In this document: piece after piece, positions 34,467 through 42,834 of the stretch | Layout of the letters: each line of letters begins with the position of its first letter | Position numbering within the stretch: the first letter of the stretch is position 1 | Assembly: GCF_019969725.1 (NCBI RefSeq) | Contig: NZ_JAHXYW010000006.1 | Coordinates: 314,437-378,436 of the forward strand | Source of the DNA: Neobacillus bataviensis | GTDB taxonomy: Bacteria > Bacillota > Bacilli > Bacillales_B > DSM-18226 | Direction: 5' to 3' | Length of the DNA stretch: 64,000 bases | Program-made: the position numbers and the translations under genes | The notes under the pieces: generated by a model | The model's input: only the letters and a program-made list of their open reading frames with translations | Told to the model about the DNA's origin: nothing | Databases searched by the model: none

Positions 34467-36635
34467 ATGTCAGAAGAAACCTATCAATCTCGTGAGGAAA
34501 GAAAACAAGCGGAAAAAGCAAAACAAAATAACGATACACCGAAAAGAGGATCCTTATTGAAAAAGGGATCTTTATGGAAAAAAGTAATTATTGTCTGTTT
34601 GGTGCTTGGCCTTGTTTCAACAGGAGCAGGAGCCATCACATTCGCTTCAATGGTTAAGGGTACACCTTCATTAGATGCTTCAAAGCTGGAGGATCCGCTT
34701 TCTACGAAATTTTATGATAAGAACGGAAAATTCCTTTATGAATACGGGAAGGAAAAGCGGACGAAAATTTCGTATGAACAAGTGCCCAAAGTGCTGGAAC
34801 ATGCGTTTATTGCCACAGAGGATTCCCATTTTTACGAGCATCATGGAATCGACCTCAAACGGACGGCCAAGGCCATTTTCGTGAACGTGACCGGAGATTT
34901 CGGATCTCAGGGGGGTAGTACGATTACCCAGCAGGTCATTAAAAACTCCTTTTTGTCTCCAGAGAAAACATTGAAGCGAAAAGTGCAGGAATGGGATCTG
35001 GCGTATCAGTTGGAAAAAGAGTACTCCAAGCATGAAATTTTGATGATGTATTTGAACAAAATCTATCTGGGAAACCGCTCTTACGGAGTGGCGGCGGCCG
35101 CGAAGAATTATTATGGACTTGAAGCCAATAATTTGAAAAAAATGACGCTCTCGCAGGCAGCAATGTTAGCCGGTTTGCCGCAAAGTCCGAATAATTATGA
35201 TCCGACCAAACCGGAAAACAAAGAATCAGCCACGAAGCGCCGTCACATTGTCCTAAGTTCGATGCTTCGGGATGGGTATATTACGGAAGCACAAATGAAA
35301 GAAGCAGAAAAAGTTCCTGTAACAGAGGGACTGTTACCTAAAAGCGCGCAGCAAAGCATGCCATATGAAGCCTTTTTGGATGCGGCGGTGAAAGAAGTAA
35401 AGGGTAAACTGAAGGATGTCAACATTAGCGAGGATGGGTTGTCAATTTATACAGCCCTCGATCCAAAAGCACAGAATTATGCTGACAAAATGATGAATAC
35501 CAGTGAAGTTATAGACTATCCGGATGCGAAATTTCAGGGAGCTTTTGTTTTTTTAGATACGAAAACGGGGGAAGTCAGGGCGATTGGCAGCGGGCGGAAT
35601 GATTATAAAGCGTCATTCCTGGGCAACAACTTTGCCGTTGATATTAACCGTCAGCCGGGGTCTTCCTTTAAGCCGATTTTTGATTACGGCCCGGCGATTG
35701 AAAACTTAAAGTGGTCGACTGCACATTTAATTGATGACCAGCCGACGACCTATGAAACCGGCCAGTCCATTTCCAACTGGGATCACGGGTATCATGGGGT
35801 GCTGACCATACGTTCGGCATTAAAAAACTCTTACAATATCCCGGCGCTCTTAACAATGAGAGAGGTTGGGATGGATAAGTCAAAGAATTTTGCAGAAAAT
35901 CTCGGCATTACTTTTAAAAATAACCAAGTGTATGAATCCTATTCGATTGGTGGTAATACTGTAAGTCCATTAGATATGGCAGGTGCCTACAGTGCTTTTG
36001 GCAATAATGGTGTTTACAATAAACCGCATTTTGTCCAAAAGGTTGTATTTCCGGATGGGACAGTTGTTAGTTTTGCGGGAAAAGAAAAACGAGTGATGCA
36101 TGATTATACGGCCTATATGGTGACAGATATGATGCGCTCAGTCGTTAATGAAGGGACAGGGAAAACAGCCAATGTTCCCGGGCTGGATGTTGCCGGTAAA
36201 ACAGGTACCACCAATTTTGATGCAAAAACGAGGGCTAAATATGGCTATCCAAGTTCCGCGACAAATGACAGCTGGTTCGCTGGATACACCCCGCAATACA
36301 CCATGGCTGTCTGGACGGGTTATGCGCAAAACGGCCAGGGGAACTATATGAGCGGCACTACGACGAAAATCTCGCAGCTCATGTTTAAAGCGATGATGCA
36401 AGCTTTCGGTACGGACGCATCCAATTTTAAACAGCCAAGCAGTGTTTACAGAATGAATAATGAATTGTATATCAGAGGTATAAGTTCTGCGGAGGTTCCA
36501 ATCATTCCTAAGAAAGAAGAAGAGTCAGAGAAAGATGAAGAGAAAAAGCAAAAAGAAGAAATGAAAAATCAACAAAAGGAATGGAAAGAGCAAGGAAAAG
36601 AGAAGGGCAAAGGAAAGCATAAACACGGCGATTGA
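34467..36635 (+). CDS. Class A penicillin-binding protein (PBP1A family)
   Basis: A 722-aa bifunctional peptidoglycan synthase. There is a short cytosolic start and a membrane span at ~33-57. The GT51 glycosyltransferase domain (~85-270) has EDSHFYEHHG, QGGSTITQQ and KRKVQEW. The transpeptidase domain has SSFK (active Ser), SYN and KTGT. A Lys/Glu-rich tail ends the protein. It polymerises and cross-links cell-wall glycan outside the membrane. ATG 34467 follows GGGAGAG. It stands alone between repeat array B and the small gene at 36784. Confidence 0.95.
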   Translation: MSEETYQSREERKQAEKAKQNNDTPKRGSLLKKGSLWKKVIIVCLVLGLVSTGAGAITFASMVKGTPSLDASKLEDPLSTKFYDKNGKFLYEYGKEKRTKISYEQVPKVLEHAFIATEDSHFYEHHGIDLKRTAKAIFVNVTGDFGSQGGSTITQQVIKNSFLSPEKTLKRKVQEWDLAYQLEKEYSKHEILMMYLNKIYLGNRSYGVAAAAKNYYGLEANNLKKMTLSQAAMLAGLPQSPNNYDPTKPENKESATKRRHIVLSSMLRDGYITEAQMKEAEKVPVTEGLLPKSAQQSMPYEAFLDAAVKEVKGKLKDVNISEDGLSIYTALDPKAQNYADKMMNTSEVIDYPDAKFQGAFVFLDTKTGEVRAIGSGRNDYKASFLGNNFAVDINRQPGSSFKPIFDYGPAIENLKWSTAHLIDDQPTTYETGQSISNWDHGYHGVLTIRSALKNSYNIPALLTMREVGMDKSKNFAENLGITFKNNQVYESYSIGGNTVSPLDMAGAYSAFGNNGVYNKPHFVQKVVFPDGTVVSFAGKEKRVMHDYTAYMVTDMMRSVVNEGTGKTANVPGLDVAGKTGTTNFDAKTRAKYGYPSSATNDSWFAGYTPQYTMAVWTGYAQNGQGNYMSGTTTKISQLMFKAMMQAFGTDASNFKQPSSVYRMNNELYIRGISSAEVPIIPKKEEESEKDEEKKQKEEMKNQQKEWKEQGKEKGKGKHKHGD

Positions 36636-36783
36636 TTCCGATGCTTTTCCCTCCTCGGATTTTGTCGAAGATTGATAGGGTTTTATTTTATTAGAAAGTG
36701 TTAGAATGGAGTTGCAACTGAATATTGTGAGGGTGGCCAGGTTGTGATCTTCTTTTCCGGCATTAGGGAAGGAGGTGATAATA

Positions 36784-36930
36784 CTGGATTTATTTCTTGA
36801 AATATTACGAGAAGCCCTGAAGGGAATTTTGCGTGAAGTTTGTGCCTATTTCTTTCGGAAAACCGTTTTAGAGTACAAGAAAACCACCCCGCGCCGTCGC
36901 AAGCAAAAGGGTGGTTCTCAAAGTAAATAA
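36784..36930 (+). CDS. Small amphipathic cationic protein with CTG start (48 aa)
   Basis: A perfect Shine-Dalgarno sequence (AAGGAGGTGAT) ends about six bases before CTG 36784. The frame encodes an amphipathic helix (LFLEILREALKGILREV), an aromatic patch and a basic tail. An in-frame GTG at 36775 lies within the ribosome site and is less likely. An inverted repeat, AACCACCC/GGGTGGTT, spans the end of the frame, and a terminator follows at 36972. The product resembles small membrane-active peptides; no family is recognised. It is the only gene-like feature in 36636-37125. Confidence 0.5.
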   Translation: MDLFLEILREALKGILREVCAYFFRKTVLEYKKTTPRRRKQKGGSQSK

Positions 36931-36971
36931 CTAAACATGACAACCACCACCCTGACGGTAGAGGTTGCAGA

Positions 36972-37001
36972 AGAGAAGTGTTAGCGCACTTCTCTTTTTT
37001 T
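36972..37001 (+). terminator. Rho-independent terminator
   Basis: Stem AGAGAAGTG / CACTTCTCT with loop TTAGCG and seven T; the same stem as at 9916-9945. Confidence 0.9.
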
Positions 37002-37125
37002 ATTATATGTCTATTATATACAAATAAATTCGGTTTTAAAAGTCCATCATTTTGTTGTTGACTTTTTTTGTAAATAGCAAGAAAATGAATGGGTTCAGAT
37101 TTAATTTTTTTAAGGGGTACTCGTC

Positions 37126-37833
37126 ATGCACAAGATGAAAATGAAAGAAACTAGAACACCTATGAAGCTTTTTGGAATTCGCTATTATAAGGATGAGGAC
37201 GGACAATATTATAAAAAGGTTGGATCCAATCACCGTTTCCCTGTCACACCTTTTTGGAAGAAGAAACGGTTCAAGCTTGGGCTGCCTGTCGTTCTACTTG
37301 CTGTAATTGGCTTTTTTGGCTATCAATTTGGGATGGACCTTGCCTCCGAAAAAGTGGTCAAAGAAATTTCTCATCAAGTACCGAAAAAGGAGATCCAAGC
37401 ACTATTAACAGATCCATCCGTTCAGCAATTCATTGAGGATGAAGTAGGCTCTGAAAAAAAACAGCAAATCCTTGATAAGTATTCAGTGGTGCAAATGGCG
37501 AATACTCCGCTAGTTGCTTCTGCCTCTACCACTGCTTCTGCTGGTAACGAGCAGGCTGCTGCGGGAGGAAGTAAGGTAGCCCCGAAATCACCGAAAACGG
37601 AAAAAACGTCCACTAATGATTCGAAATTAAAGTTCTCTTCAAGAGATGAAGTCTTGAAGTTTTTATTAACGAAATTCACGATGAGCGAGCTAATGGGTTT
37701 CGCCGATAAAGCTAAGGGAGGACTAACTCCTGAAGTAAAGTCGGAGATTCAATCAACGGTTATGAGTCGGTTAACGCCTGAAGAATACGAAGCATTGAAG
37801 CTATATGCGATTATTGAATTAAGTAAATCTTAA
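37126..37833 (+). CDS. Single-span membrane protein of unknown function
   Basis: A 235-aa protein. The N-terminus contains a tyrosine-rich FGIRYYKDEDGQYYKK segment. One membrane span (~47-67) is followed by a helical outside part, an Ala/Ser-rich low-complexity linker (~125-155), and a C-terminal helical domain ending ALKLYAIIELSKS. I recognise this only as a conserved-looking Bacillus hypothetical. A weak promoter (TTGACT at 37058 and GAAAAT at 37081) is upstream and a terminator follows. Confidence 0.65.
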   Translation: MHKMKMKETRTPMKLFGIRYYKDEDGQYYKKVGSNHRFPVTPFWKKKRFKLGLPVVLLAVIGFFGYQFGMDLASEKVVKEISHQVPKKEIQALLTDPSVQQFIEDEVGSEKKQQILDKYSVVQMANTPLVASASTTASAGNEQAAAGGSKVAPKSPKTEKTSTNDSKLKFSSRDEVLKFLLTKFTMSELMGFADKAKGGLTPEVKSEIQSTVMSRLTPEEYEALKLYAIIELSKS

Positions 37834-37842
37834 AAATTGTGG

Positions 37843-37877
37843 ACAAGCGCTTCCTTTATGGGAGCGCTTGTTTTTTT
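37843..37877 (+). terminator. Rho-independent terminator
   Basis: A 12-bp stem with one internal mismatch (ACAAGCGCTTCC / GGGAGCGCTTGT) followed by seven T. Confidence 0.92.
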
Positions 37878-37944
37878 ACTTCACATTCGACAAATTTCTT
37901 TCGAGATGAAAAGGGGGAAAATTGTTATAACAAGGTTAAGGGGA

Positions 37945-37966
37945 AAACTAATCAAACGATTAGTTT
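37945..37966. promoter_or_regulatory. Perfect inverted repeat, possible operator
   Basis: AAACTAATC-AAAC-GATTAGTTT is a 9-bp perfect inverted repeat with a 4-base centre and no T run, in the 632-base gap before the GntR gene. It could be a protein-binding site; no promoter was placed next to it. Confidence 0.4.
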
Positions 37967-38057
37967 AGTGACTTGATTGATATGGCCAATGAGATTATCC
38001 ATGACTGATATGAAATGGTCCATAAATGGGGCTTTGTTTTTCCATTTTTCAGCTAAA

Positions 38058-38290
38058 TGTCCAAACTGTTTGAAAAAATGTCCAATGTGCTTTTAAAAAT
38101 GTCCAATGTGCCCTCGAAATAGTCCAAAGCACCACAAAAAATGTCCAAAGCATATTCGTGGGAATTGAAGTTGAGTTCCTTGGTTTCCAGTTTTTAGCTA
38201 GACAAAACTATTAAAAAAATAGACAAAGTGCCCTCAAAAATAGACAAACCACCCAAAAAAATAGACAAAGCCCCTTAAAAAATAGACAAA
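38058..38290. repeat. 21-bp tandem repeat arrays (array C, two sub-families)
   Basis: NGTCCAA begins at 38058, 38079, 38100, 38121 and 38142. A second motif, TAGACAAA, begins at 38199, 38220, 38241, 38262 and 38283. All steps are exactly 21 bases. The two sub-arrays are 57 bases apart and differ in motif, but share A-rich and C-rich fillers. They occupy most of the gap before the GntR gene. Confidence 0.88.
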
Positions 38291-38344
38291 GCCGCTGTTC
38301 CGAAGTTTTGTCATTTTTATTTTTTGAACATAAGGAATTAAAAT

Positions 38345-38400
38345 TTGAAATGTCTGAAAACTTATCATATAATTAAAGTGTATCTTGTCGACAGCCGACA
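38345..38400 (+). promoter_or_regulatory. Sigma-A promoter with downstream inverted repeat for the GntR-tartrate operon
   Basis: TTGAAA (38345-38350) and TATAAT (38368-38373) have a 17-base spacer, a near-consensus promoter. TGTCG-ACAGC-CGACA (38386-38400) lies at about +6 to +20, where a repressor would block transcription. The regulator encoded first in the operon is the likely binder. Confidence 0.65.
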
Positions 38401-38465
38401 TCGTGATAAAAATAACGTCTAAGAAATGACCATAATGGAACTAAAAATTGAGAAGAGGTATACAA

Positions 38466-39134
38466 ATGTTTGACAGTCCATTGCAAAAGCCATTGCCATA
38501 TTATCAACAAATTCAGCAATCCATAAAAGAAAGTATTTTTAGTGGTGTTTACAAACCTGGGGACCGGCTTTATGAGGCCCAGATTGCTAAACATTATCAA
38601 ATCAGCCGCAGTCCCGTTCGAGAAGCGATTAGAGGGTTGATTATTGAAGGATTGCTGGTTATGGACGAAAAGTCCCAAATATCCGTTTACAAGCCAAATT
38701 TACAGGATGTACGCGATATTTACGAATGCCGGATTTCACTTGAGTCTAAAGCAGTTGAACTGACAGCGGAACGTGGAACCGATGAGCAGCTTCAAGAGCT
38801 CGGAAAAATATTAGAGCAAACAGCGGAAGCCATCCAAGCAGGTAATACTGAGATTATTGTAGCATGTAATGCCCGTTTTCATGAACTAATTATCCTATAC
38901 AGCGGGAATGCAAGACTAATGAAATTAGTTGAGGATTTAAACAGCCTCATTTATTATTACCGTGTCTTAAATATCCAAGGTGATGGCCGGTTGGACGCGA
39001 TATTAAAAGGTCATACGGACATTTACCTTGCTATAAAAGAAAGAAACCCTAAAAAAGCATCTGATAGATTAAAAGAGCATACGCACGAGGATCTATCCAA
39101 TTTAATTCATATTATTGAACAGTTAGAGGAGTGA
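38466..39134 (+). CDS. GntR-family (FadR/FCD type) regulator of the tartrate-like operon
   Basis: A 222-aa repressor-type protein. The N-terminal winged helix (~10-75) has recognition helix QISRSPVREAIR. The C-terminal FCD domain is all-helical with metal-binding-type residues (FHELII near residue 140, later HTDIY). FCD domains bind organic acids. It starts at ATG 38466, six bases after AGAAGAGGT. It is the first gene of an operon with a two-subunit hydro-lyase and a tartrate/D-malate dehydrogenase, so it most likely responds to one of those hydroxyacids. Its recognition helix differs from those of the two GntR proteins at 46.4 and 51.3 kb. Confidence 0.88.
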   Translation: MFDSPLQKPLPYYQQIQQSIKESIFSGVYKPGDRLYEAQIAKHYQISRSPVREAIRGLIIEGLLVMDEKSQISVYKPNLQDVRDIYECRISLESKAVELTAERGTDEQLQELGKILEQTAEAIQAGNTEIIVACNARFHELIILYSGNARLMKLVEDLNSLIYYYRVLNIQGDGRLDAILKGHTDIYLAIKERNPKKASDRLKEHTHEDLSNLIHIIEQLEE

Positions 39135-39140
39135 TAAGTA

Positions 39141-39983
39141 TTGCGAATCGTCCATGTCGATCAAATTGTTGAAACCGTTGCCAAATTTTGCTGGGAGGCC
39201 TGCTATTACTTGCCTGAAGACGTTTTAGCGGGATTTAGACGTGCGGAGAAAACAGAAGCTTCTCCGATTGGAAAAACTATCTTGCAGCAGCTGCTGGAAA
39301 ATGCAGATGAAGCCAGGATGAATCACATGCCTTATTGTCATGATACGGGCATGGCCGTTGTGTTTGTGGAAGTCGGTCAAGACGTCCATATCACAGGCGG
39401 AAACTTTTTAGATTCGATTCAAGAAGGGGTGAGGACCGGCTATCGCGAAGGTTATTTGCGAAAATCGGTCGTCGGGGACCCGCTCATCCGCGTCAATACA
39501 GGGGATAATACACCAGCTGTCGTACATACCGAGATTGTTCCCGGTGATCAAATTAAATTCACGGTGCTCCCAAAAGGCGGAGGCAGTGAAAACATGAGTG
39601 CGATGAAATTCCTGCTTCCAGGTGAAGGCATACAAGGGGTTAAAAATTTTGTTCTGCAGACGATTAAAGAGGCAGGAGGGAAAGCATGTCCGCCGGTTGT
39701 TGTTGGAGTGGGCATCGGGGGAAGCTTTGATAAAGTAACCTCGCTTGCGAAACATGCTGTGTTAAGGGAAATAGGTGTTCATCATCATGAACCGCATATT
39801 GCCCAATTGGAAAAAGAACTTCTGGAGGAAATTAACAACACGGGAATTGGTCCGCAAGGGTTAGGCGGAACCAGTACCGCTTTATGGGTGCCGATTGAAA
39901 CCTATGCCTGTCATATCACCGCATTACCGGTTGCAGTAAACATTCAATGTCACGCCGCCCGTAAAAAGTCGGCTGTGCTGTAG
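39141..39983 (+). CDS. Class I fumarase/L(+)-tartrate dehydratase-type hydro-lyase, alpha subunit (copy 1)
   Basis: A 280-aa [4Fe-4S] hydro-lyase alpha subunit. The three cluster cysteines are in YCHDTGMAVV, KACPPVVVGVGIGG and QCHAARK. The enzyme adds or removes water across a trans double bond of a C4-C5 dicarboxylate: fumarate/malate, tartrate/oxaloacetate or mesaconate/citramalate. TTG 39141 is the start, seven bases after the GntR stop. The beta subunit gene follows. Context with a tartrate/D-malate dehydrogenase favours a hydroxyacid other than plain L-malate. Confidence 0.88.
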   Translation: MRIVHVDQIVETVAKFCWEACYYLPEDVLAGFRRAEKTEASPIGKTILQQLLENADEARMNHMPYCHDTGMAVVFVEVGQDVHITGGNFLDSIQEGVRTGYREGYLRKSVVGDPLIRVNTGDNTPAVVHTEIVPGDQIKFTVLPKGGGSENMSAMKFLLPGEGIQGVKNFVLQTIKEAGGKACPPVVVGVGIGGSFDKVTSLAKHAVLREIGVHHHEPHIAQLEKELLEEINNTGIGPQGLGGTSTALWVPIETYACHITALPVAVNIQCHAARKKSAVL

Positions 39984-39995
39984 GAGGGGACGGAA

Positions 39996-40580
39996 ATGGC
40001 AGAATATCGACTAAAAACACCGCTGACCGATGAAGATATCCAAAAGCTGCAGATTGGGGATCAAGTTCTTTTAACAGGGACAATTTATATGGCTCGCGAT
40101 GCCGCCCACAAGAGAATGGTTGACCTGCTCGAAACAAATCAGCCTTTGCCAGTTGATTTAAGGAATGAAATTATTTTTTATGCCGGTCCTTGCCCGCCAA
40201 AGCCTGGGCAAATTATCGGACCCGTGGCCCCGACGACAGCCTTTCGCATGGACCCTTACGCTCCTGCGATGTATGAATACGGGGTAAAAGGGACAATTGG
40301 AAAAGGGCCGAGAAGAGATATGGTCAAGCAAGCCTGTAAGCAGTTTGGTGCTATTTCCTTTGCCGCAATCGGCGGGCTTTCCACCATTTTAAGCAGAAGG
40401 GTGACAGCGGTTGAGGTAGTGGCTTATGAGGACTTAGGACCGGAAGCGATCAGACGGCTCGAAGTCGAGGACTTTCCTTTATTGGTTGCTTATGACGCGC
40501 ACGGTCAAGATTTGTATGAACAAGAGATTGCCAAGTATGAAAATTTTAATAAAAATGCCAATAAGGAAGTAGGTATATAA
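39996..40580 (+). CDS. Class I fumarase/tartrate dehydratase-type hydro-lyase, beta subunit (copy 1)
   Basis: A 194-aa beta subunit with LTGTIYMARDAAHKRM, GPCPPKPGQIIGPVAPTT and FRMD, followed by GTIGKG. It forms the swivel domain that completes the active site with the alpha subunit. In single-chain class I fumarases these two parts are fused. GGAGGGG precedes ATG 39996; the next gene begins one base after the stop. Confidence 0.88.
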   Translation: MAEYRLKTPLTDEDIQKLQIGDQVLLTGTIYMARDAAHKRMVDLLETNQPLPVDLRNEIIFYAGPCPPKPGQIIGPVAPTTAFRMDPYAPAMYEYGVKGTIGKGPRRDMVKQACKQFGAISFAAIGGLSTILSRRVTAVEVVAYEDLGPEAIRRLEVEDFPLLVAYDAHGQDLYEQEIAKYENFNKNANKEVGI

Positions 40581-40581
40581 T

Positions 40582-41652
40582 ATGAAGAAACTAGAGATTG
40601 CTGTCATTCCAGGAGATGGAATCGGCAAAGAAGTCGTTCCGGTTGCCACAAAGGTTTTAGATACAGTGGCTGAAATTCATGGCGGTTTAAAATTTGAGTA
40701 CAAAGAGTTTCCATGGAGCTGTGACTACTACCTCGAGCATGGAAAAATGATGCCGGAAGACGGTTTGGATATCTTAAAAAACTTTGATGCGATTTTTCTA
40801 GGAGCGATTGGAAACCCTCAGCTGGTTCCAGATCATGTTTCGTTATGGGGGCTTTTGATTAAGATTCGCCGCGAATTTGAACAATCGATCAATATTCGTC
40901 CGGCTAAATTTTTTAAAGGTTTGAAGTCACCGCTAGTTAATCCTAATGACTTTGATTTAATCGTCGTGAGGGAAAATAGTGAAGGTGAATATAGCGAAGT
41001 GGGCGGAAGGATTCACCGCGGGGATGATGAGGTTGCCATCCAAAATGCTGTTTTCACTAGAAAAGGTACAGAGCGTGCGATGCGCTACGCGTTTGAGTTG
41101 GCTAAACAAAGAAGAGGCCATGTTACATCCGCGACAAAGTCGAACGGTATTGTCCACTCGATGCCGTTTTGGGATGAGGTCTTTAATAATGTTAAGGCAG
41201 ACTATGCGGATATTCAAACCGCTTCCTATCATATTGATGCTTTAGCGGCCTTTTTCGTGACACGTCCGCAGATTTTTGATGTGATTGTCGCTAGTAATCT
41301 ATTTGGTGATATTTTAACCGACATTGGCGGGGCGATCATGGGGAGTATCGGAATTGCGCCGGCTGCGAATATTAATTTAAATGGAAAGTATCCGTCTATG
41401 TTCGAGCCAGTGCATGGTTCAGCGCCGGATATTTATGGCAAGGGCATTGCCAACCCAATCGGCCAGGTGTGGACCGCTAAAATGATGCTTGATCATTTTG
41501 GGGAGCACGAGCTGGGTCAGAAGCTTCTGGATGTAGTGGAAGAGGTAACGAATGAGGGAATCAAGACTCCGGATATCGGCGGCACATCCTCAACGGTTGA
41601 GGTTGGCGAAGCCATTTGTAGCCGGTTGAAGAAGGTTTGCTCTGTGTCTTAA
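40582..41652 (+). CDS. Tartrate dehydrogenase / D-malate dehydrogenase (decarboxylating), TtuC/YcsA type
   Basis: A 356-aa member of the isocitrate/isopropylmalate dehydrogenase family. The family pattern is IPGDGIGKEV. The subgroup features are WSCDYYLEHGKMMPEDG and VPDHVSLWGLLIKIRREF; the latter is typical of tartrate dehydrogenases, which also oxidise and decarboxylate D-malate to pyruvate. The catalytic region EGEYSEVGG and the NAD loop GSAPDIYGKGIANP are intact. It ends the GntR-hydro-lyase operon. Together the genes can turn tartrate, D-malate or related acids into pyruvate, oxaloglycolate or oxaloacetate. Confidence 0.88.
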   Translation: MKKLEIAVIPGDGIGKEVVPVATKVLDTVAEIHGGLKFEYKEFPWSCDYYLEHGKMMPEDGLDILKNFDAIFLGAIGNPQLVPDHVSLWGLLIKIRREFEQSINIRPAKFFKGLKSPLVNPNDFDLIVVRENSEGEYSEVGGRIHRGDDEVAIQNAVFTRKGTERAMRYAFELAKQRRGHVTSATKSNGIVHSMPFWDEVFNNVKADYADIQTASYHIDALAAFFVTRPQIFDVIVASNLFGDILTDIGGAIMGSIGIAPAANINLNGKYPSMFEPVHGSAPDIYGKGIANPIGQVWTAKMMLDHFGEHELGQKLLDVVEEVTNEGIKTPDIGGTSSTVEVGEAICSRLKKVCSVS

Positions 41653-41670
41653 GTGCTTCGTGATTAAATA

Positions 41671-41709
41671 AGAGAGGCTGTCTCTGTACTGAGGCAATCT
41701 CTTTTTTTT
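41671..41709 (+). terminator. Possible terminator of the tartrate-like operon
   Basis: An imperfect AGAGA…TCTCT hairpin followed by eight to nine T. Confidence 0.4.
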
Positions 41710-41744
41710 ATTGTGGTTAGCAAAGTGCCGCCTCACCACAAACG

Positions 41745-41773
41745 AAACCCCTAATCTACAAGACTAGGGGTTT
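41745..41773 (-). terminator. Hairpin after the dctP gene
   Basis: AAACCCCTAATCT / AGACTAGGGGTTT form a stem of ~12 pairs with one mismatch just beyond the stop of the minus-strand transporter gene. The T run is short on either strand. Confidence 0.65.
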
Positions 41774-41790
41774 ACTAAACTAACTAGCGA

Positions 41791-42834
41791 TTATTTGTTT
41801 CTGCTTTCAGCATCATTAATGATGTCTTCGCCGATTTTCTTTTTCCATTCGTCGTAAACTGGCTGAAGGGCTTTTTTGAATGCATCAATTTGTTCTGGAG
41901 TTAGCTCATTAATTTTAGTTTGGCCGCGCTCTTTTAGCTTTTTAAGTGATTCCTCATTTAACTTTTCGGCAGAATCACGAGCAACTTTTGTTCCTTCTTC
42001 CACACCTTTTTGAACAATAGCTTTTGTTTTATCATTCAAGCTATTCCAGAATTTCGTATTTGTTAATAGGGCATAGTCAACACGGGTATGTCCCATTACT
42101 GTTGTATACTTCTGAACTTCGTCGAATTTCTTGGATTCGATATTACTGTAAGTATTTTCTTCTCCGTCAACCGTACCTTGCTGGAGGGCTGTGTAAAGTT
42201 CAGCGAATGGAATGGATACGGAACCTGCATTTAGCTTGCTGTAAATTTCTTCTAGTAACTGTCCGCCTTGGGTACGAATCTTTAGGCCTTTTAAATCTTC
42301 TGGTGACTTAATTGGTTTCTTATTGTTCGTCATGTGTTTTGCACCGTTTGGCCACATGGCAAGACCATGTACGCCGTCTTTTTCTAAACGCTTAAAGATT
42401 TCTTGGCCCTTTTCGCCATCCCAGAAGGCGTCGGCAGCTGCATCATCTTTAAACAAGAAAGGCATGGCAGGAACATTGAATCCAGGGTCATTACCAACCA
42501 GCTTGGACATATCCGGAATAATAAATTGAACGTTGTTGGCTACCAGGTTCTGATATTCATCTTTATCACCAAATAGCTGGCTATTTGGATATACTTGAAC
42601 CTTAATTTTGCCGCCGGATTCTTTTTCAATATATTCTTTCATGGCAAGGGCCCCGGCTTGCTTTGGTGTATTTTCCGCAACAACATGGGAAATTTTAATC
42701 GTTAATTCTTGAATGCCATCTCCAGATTTACCGCCTGAACCGCTTGTTTCTTTTGATGATGAGCCGCAGGCAGCTAGACTAAATACTAATAGAAGAGTTA
42801 CCGCTGCAATGAATAGTTTCTGAATCTTTTTCAT
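41791..42834 (-). CDS. dctP: TRAP transporter solute-binding lipoprotein (DctP family)
   Basis: A 347-aa lipoprotein (lipobox LAAC, Cys23) with the TRAP binding-protein pattern: IKISHVVAENTPKQAGALAM at the start, SIPFAELYTALQQGTVDGEENTYSN in the middle, and a helical end. It captures a carboxylic acid outside the cell for the DctQ/DctM membrane pair encoded divergently at 44521-46340. The RBS is GGGGGAA. It is last of three minus-strand genes and overlaps the dehydrogenase gene by 56 bases. The conserved Arg that binds carboxylate is likely in LKIRTQGG. Confidence 0.92.
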   Translation of the reverse strand: MKKIQKLFIAAVTLLLVFSLAACGSSSKETSGSGGKSGDGIQELTIKISHVVAENTPKQAGALAMKEYIEKESGGKIKVQVYPNSQLFGDKDEYQNLVANNVQFIIPDMSKLVGNDPGFNVPAMPFLFKDDAAADAFWDGEKGQEIFKRLEKDGVHGLAMWPNGAKHMTNNKKPIKSPEDLKGLKIRTQGGQLLEEIYSKLNAGSVSIPFAELYTALQQGTVDGEENTYSNIESKKFDEVQKYTTVMGHTRVDYALLTNTKFWNSLNDKTKAIVQKGVEEGTKVARDSAEKLNEESLKKLKERGQTKINELTPEQIDAFKKALQPVYDEWKKKIGEDIINDAESRNK

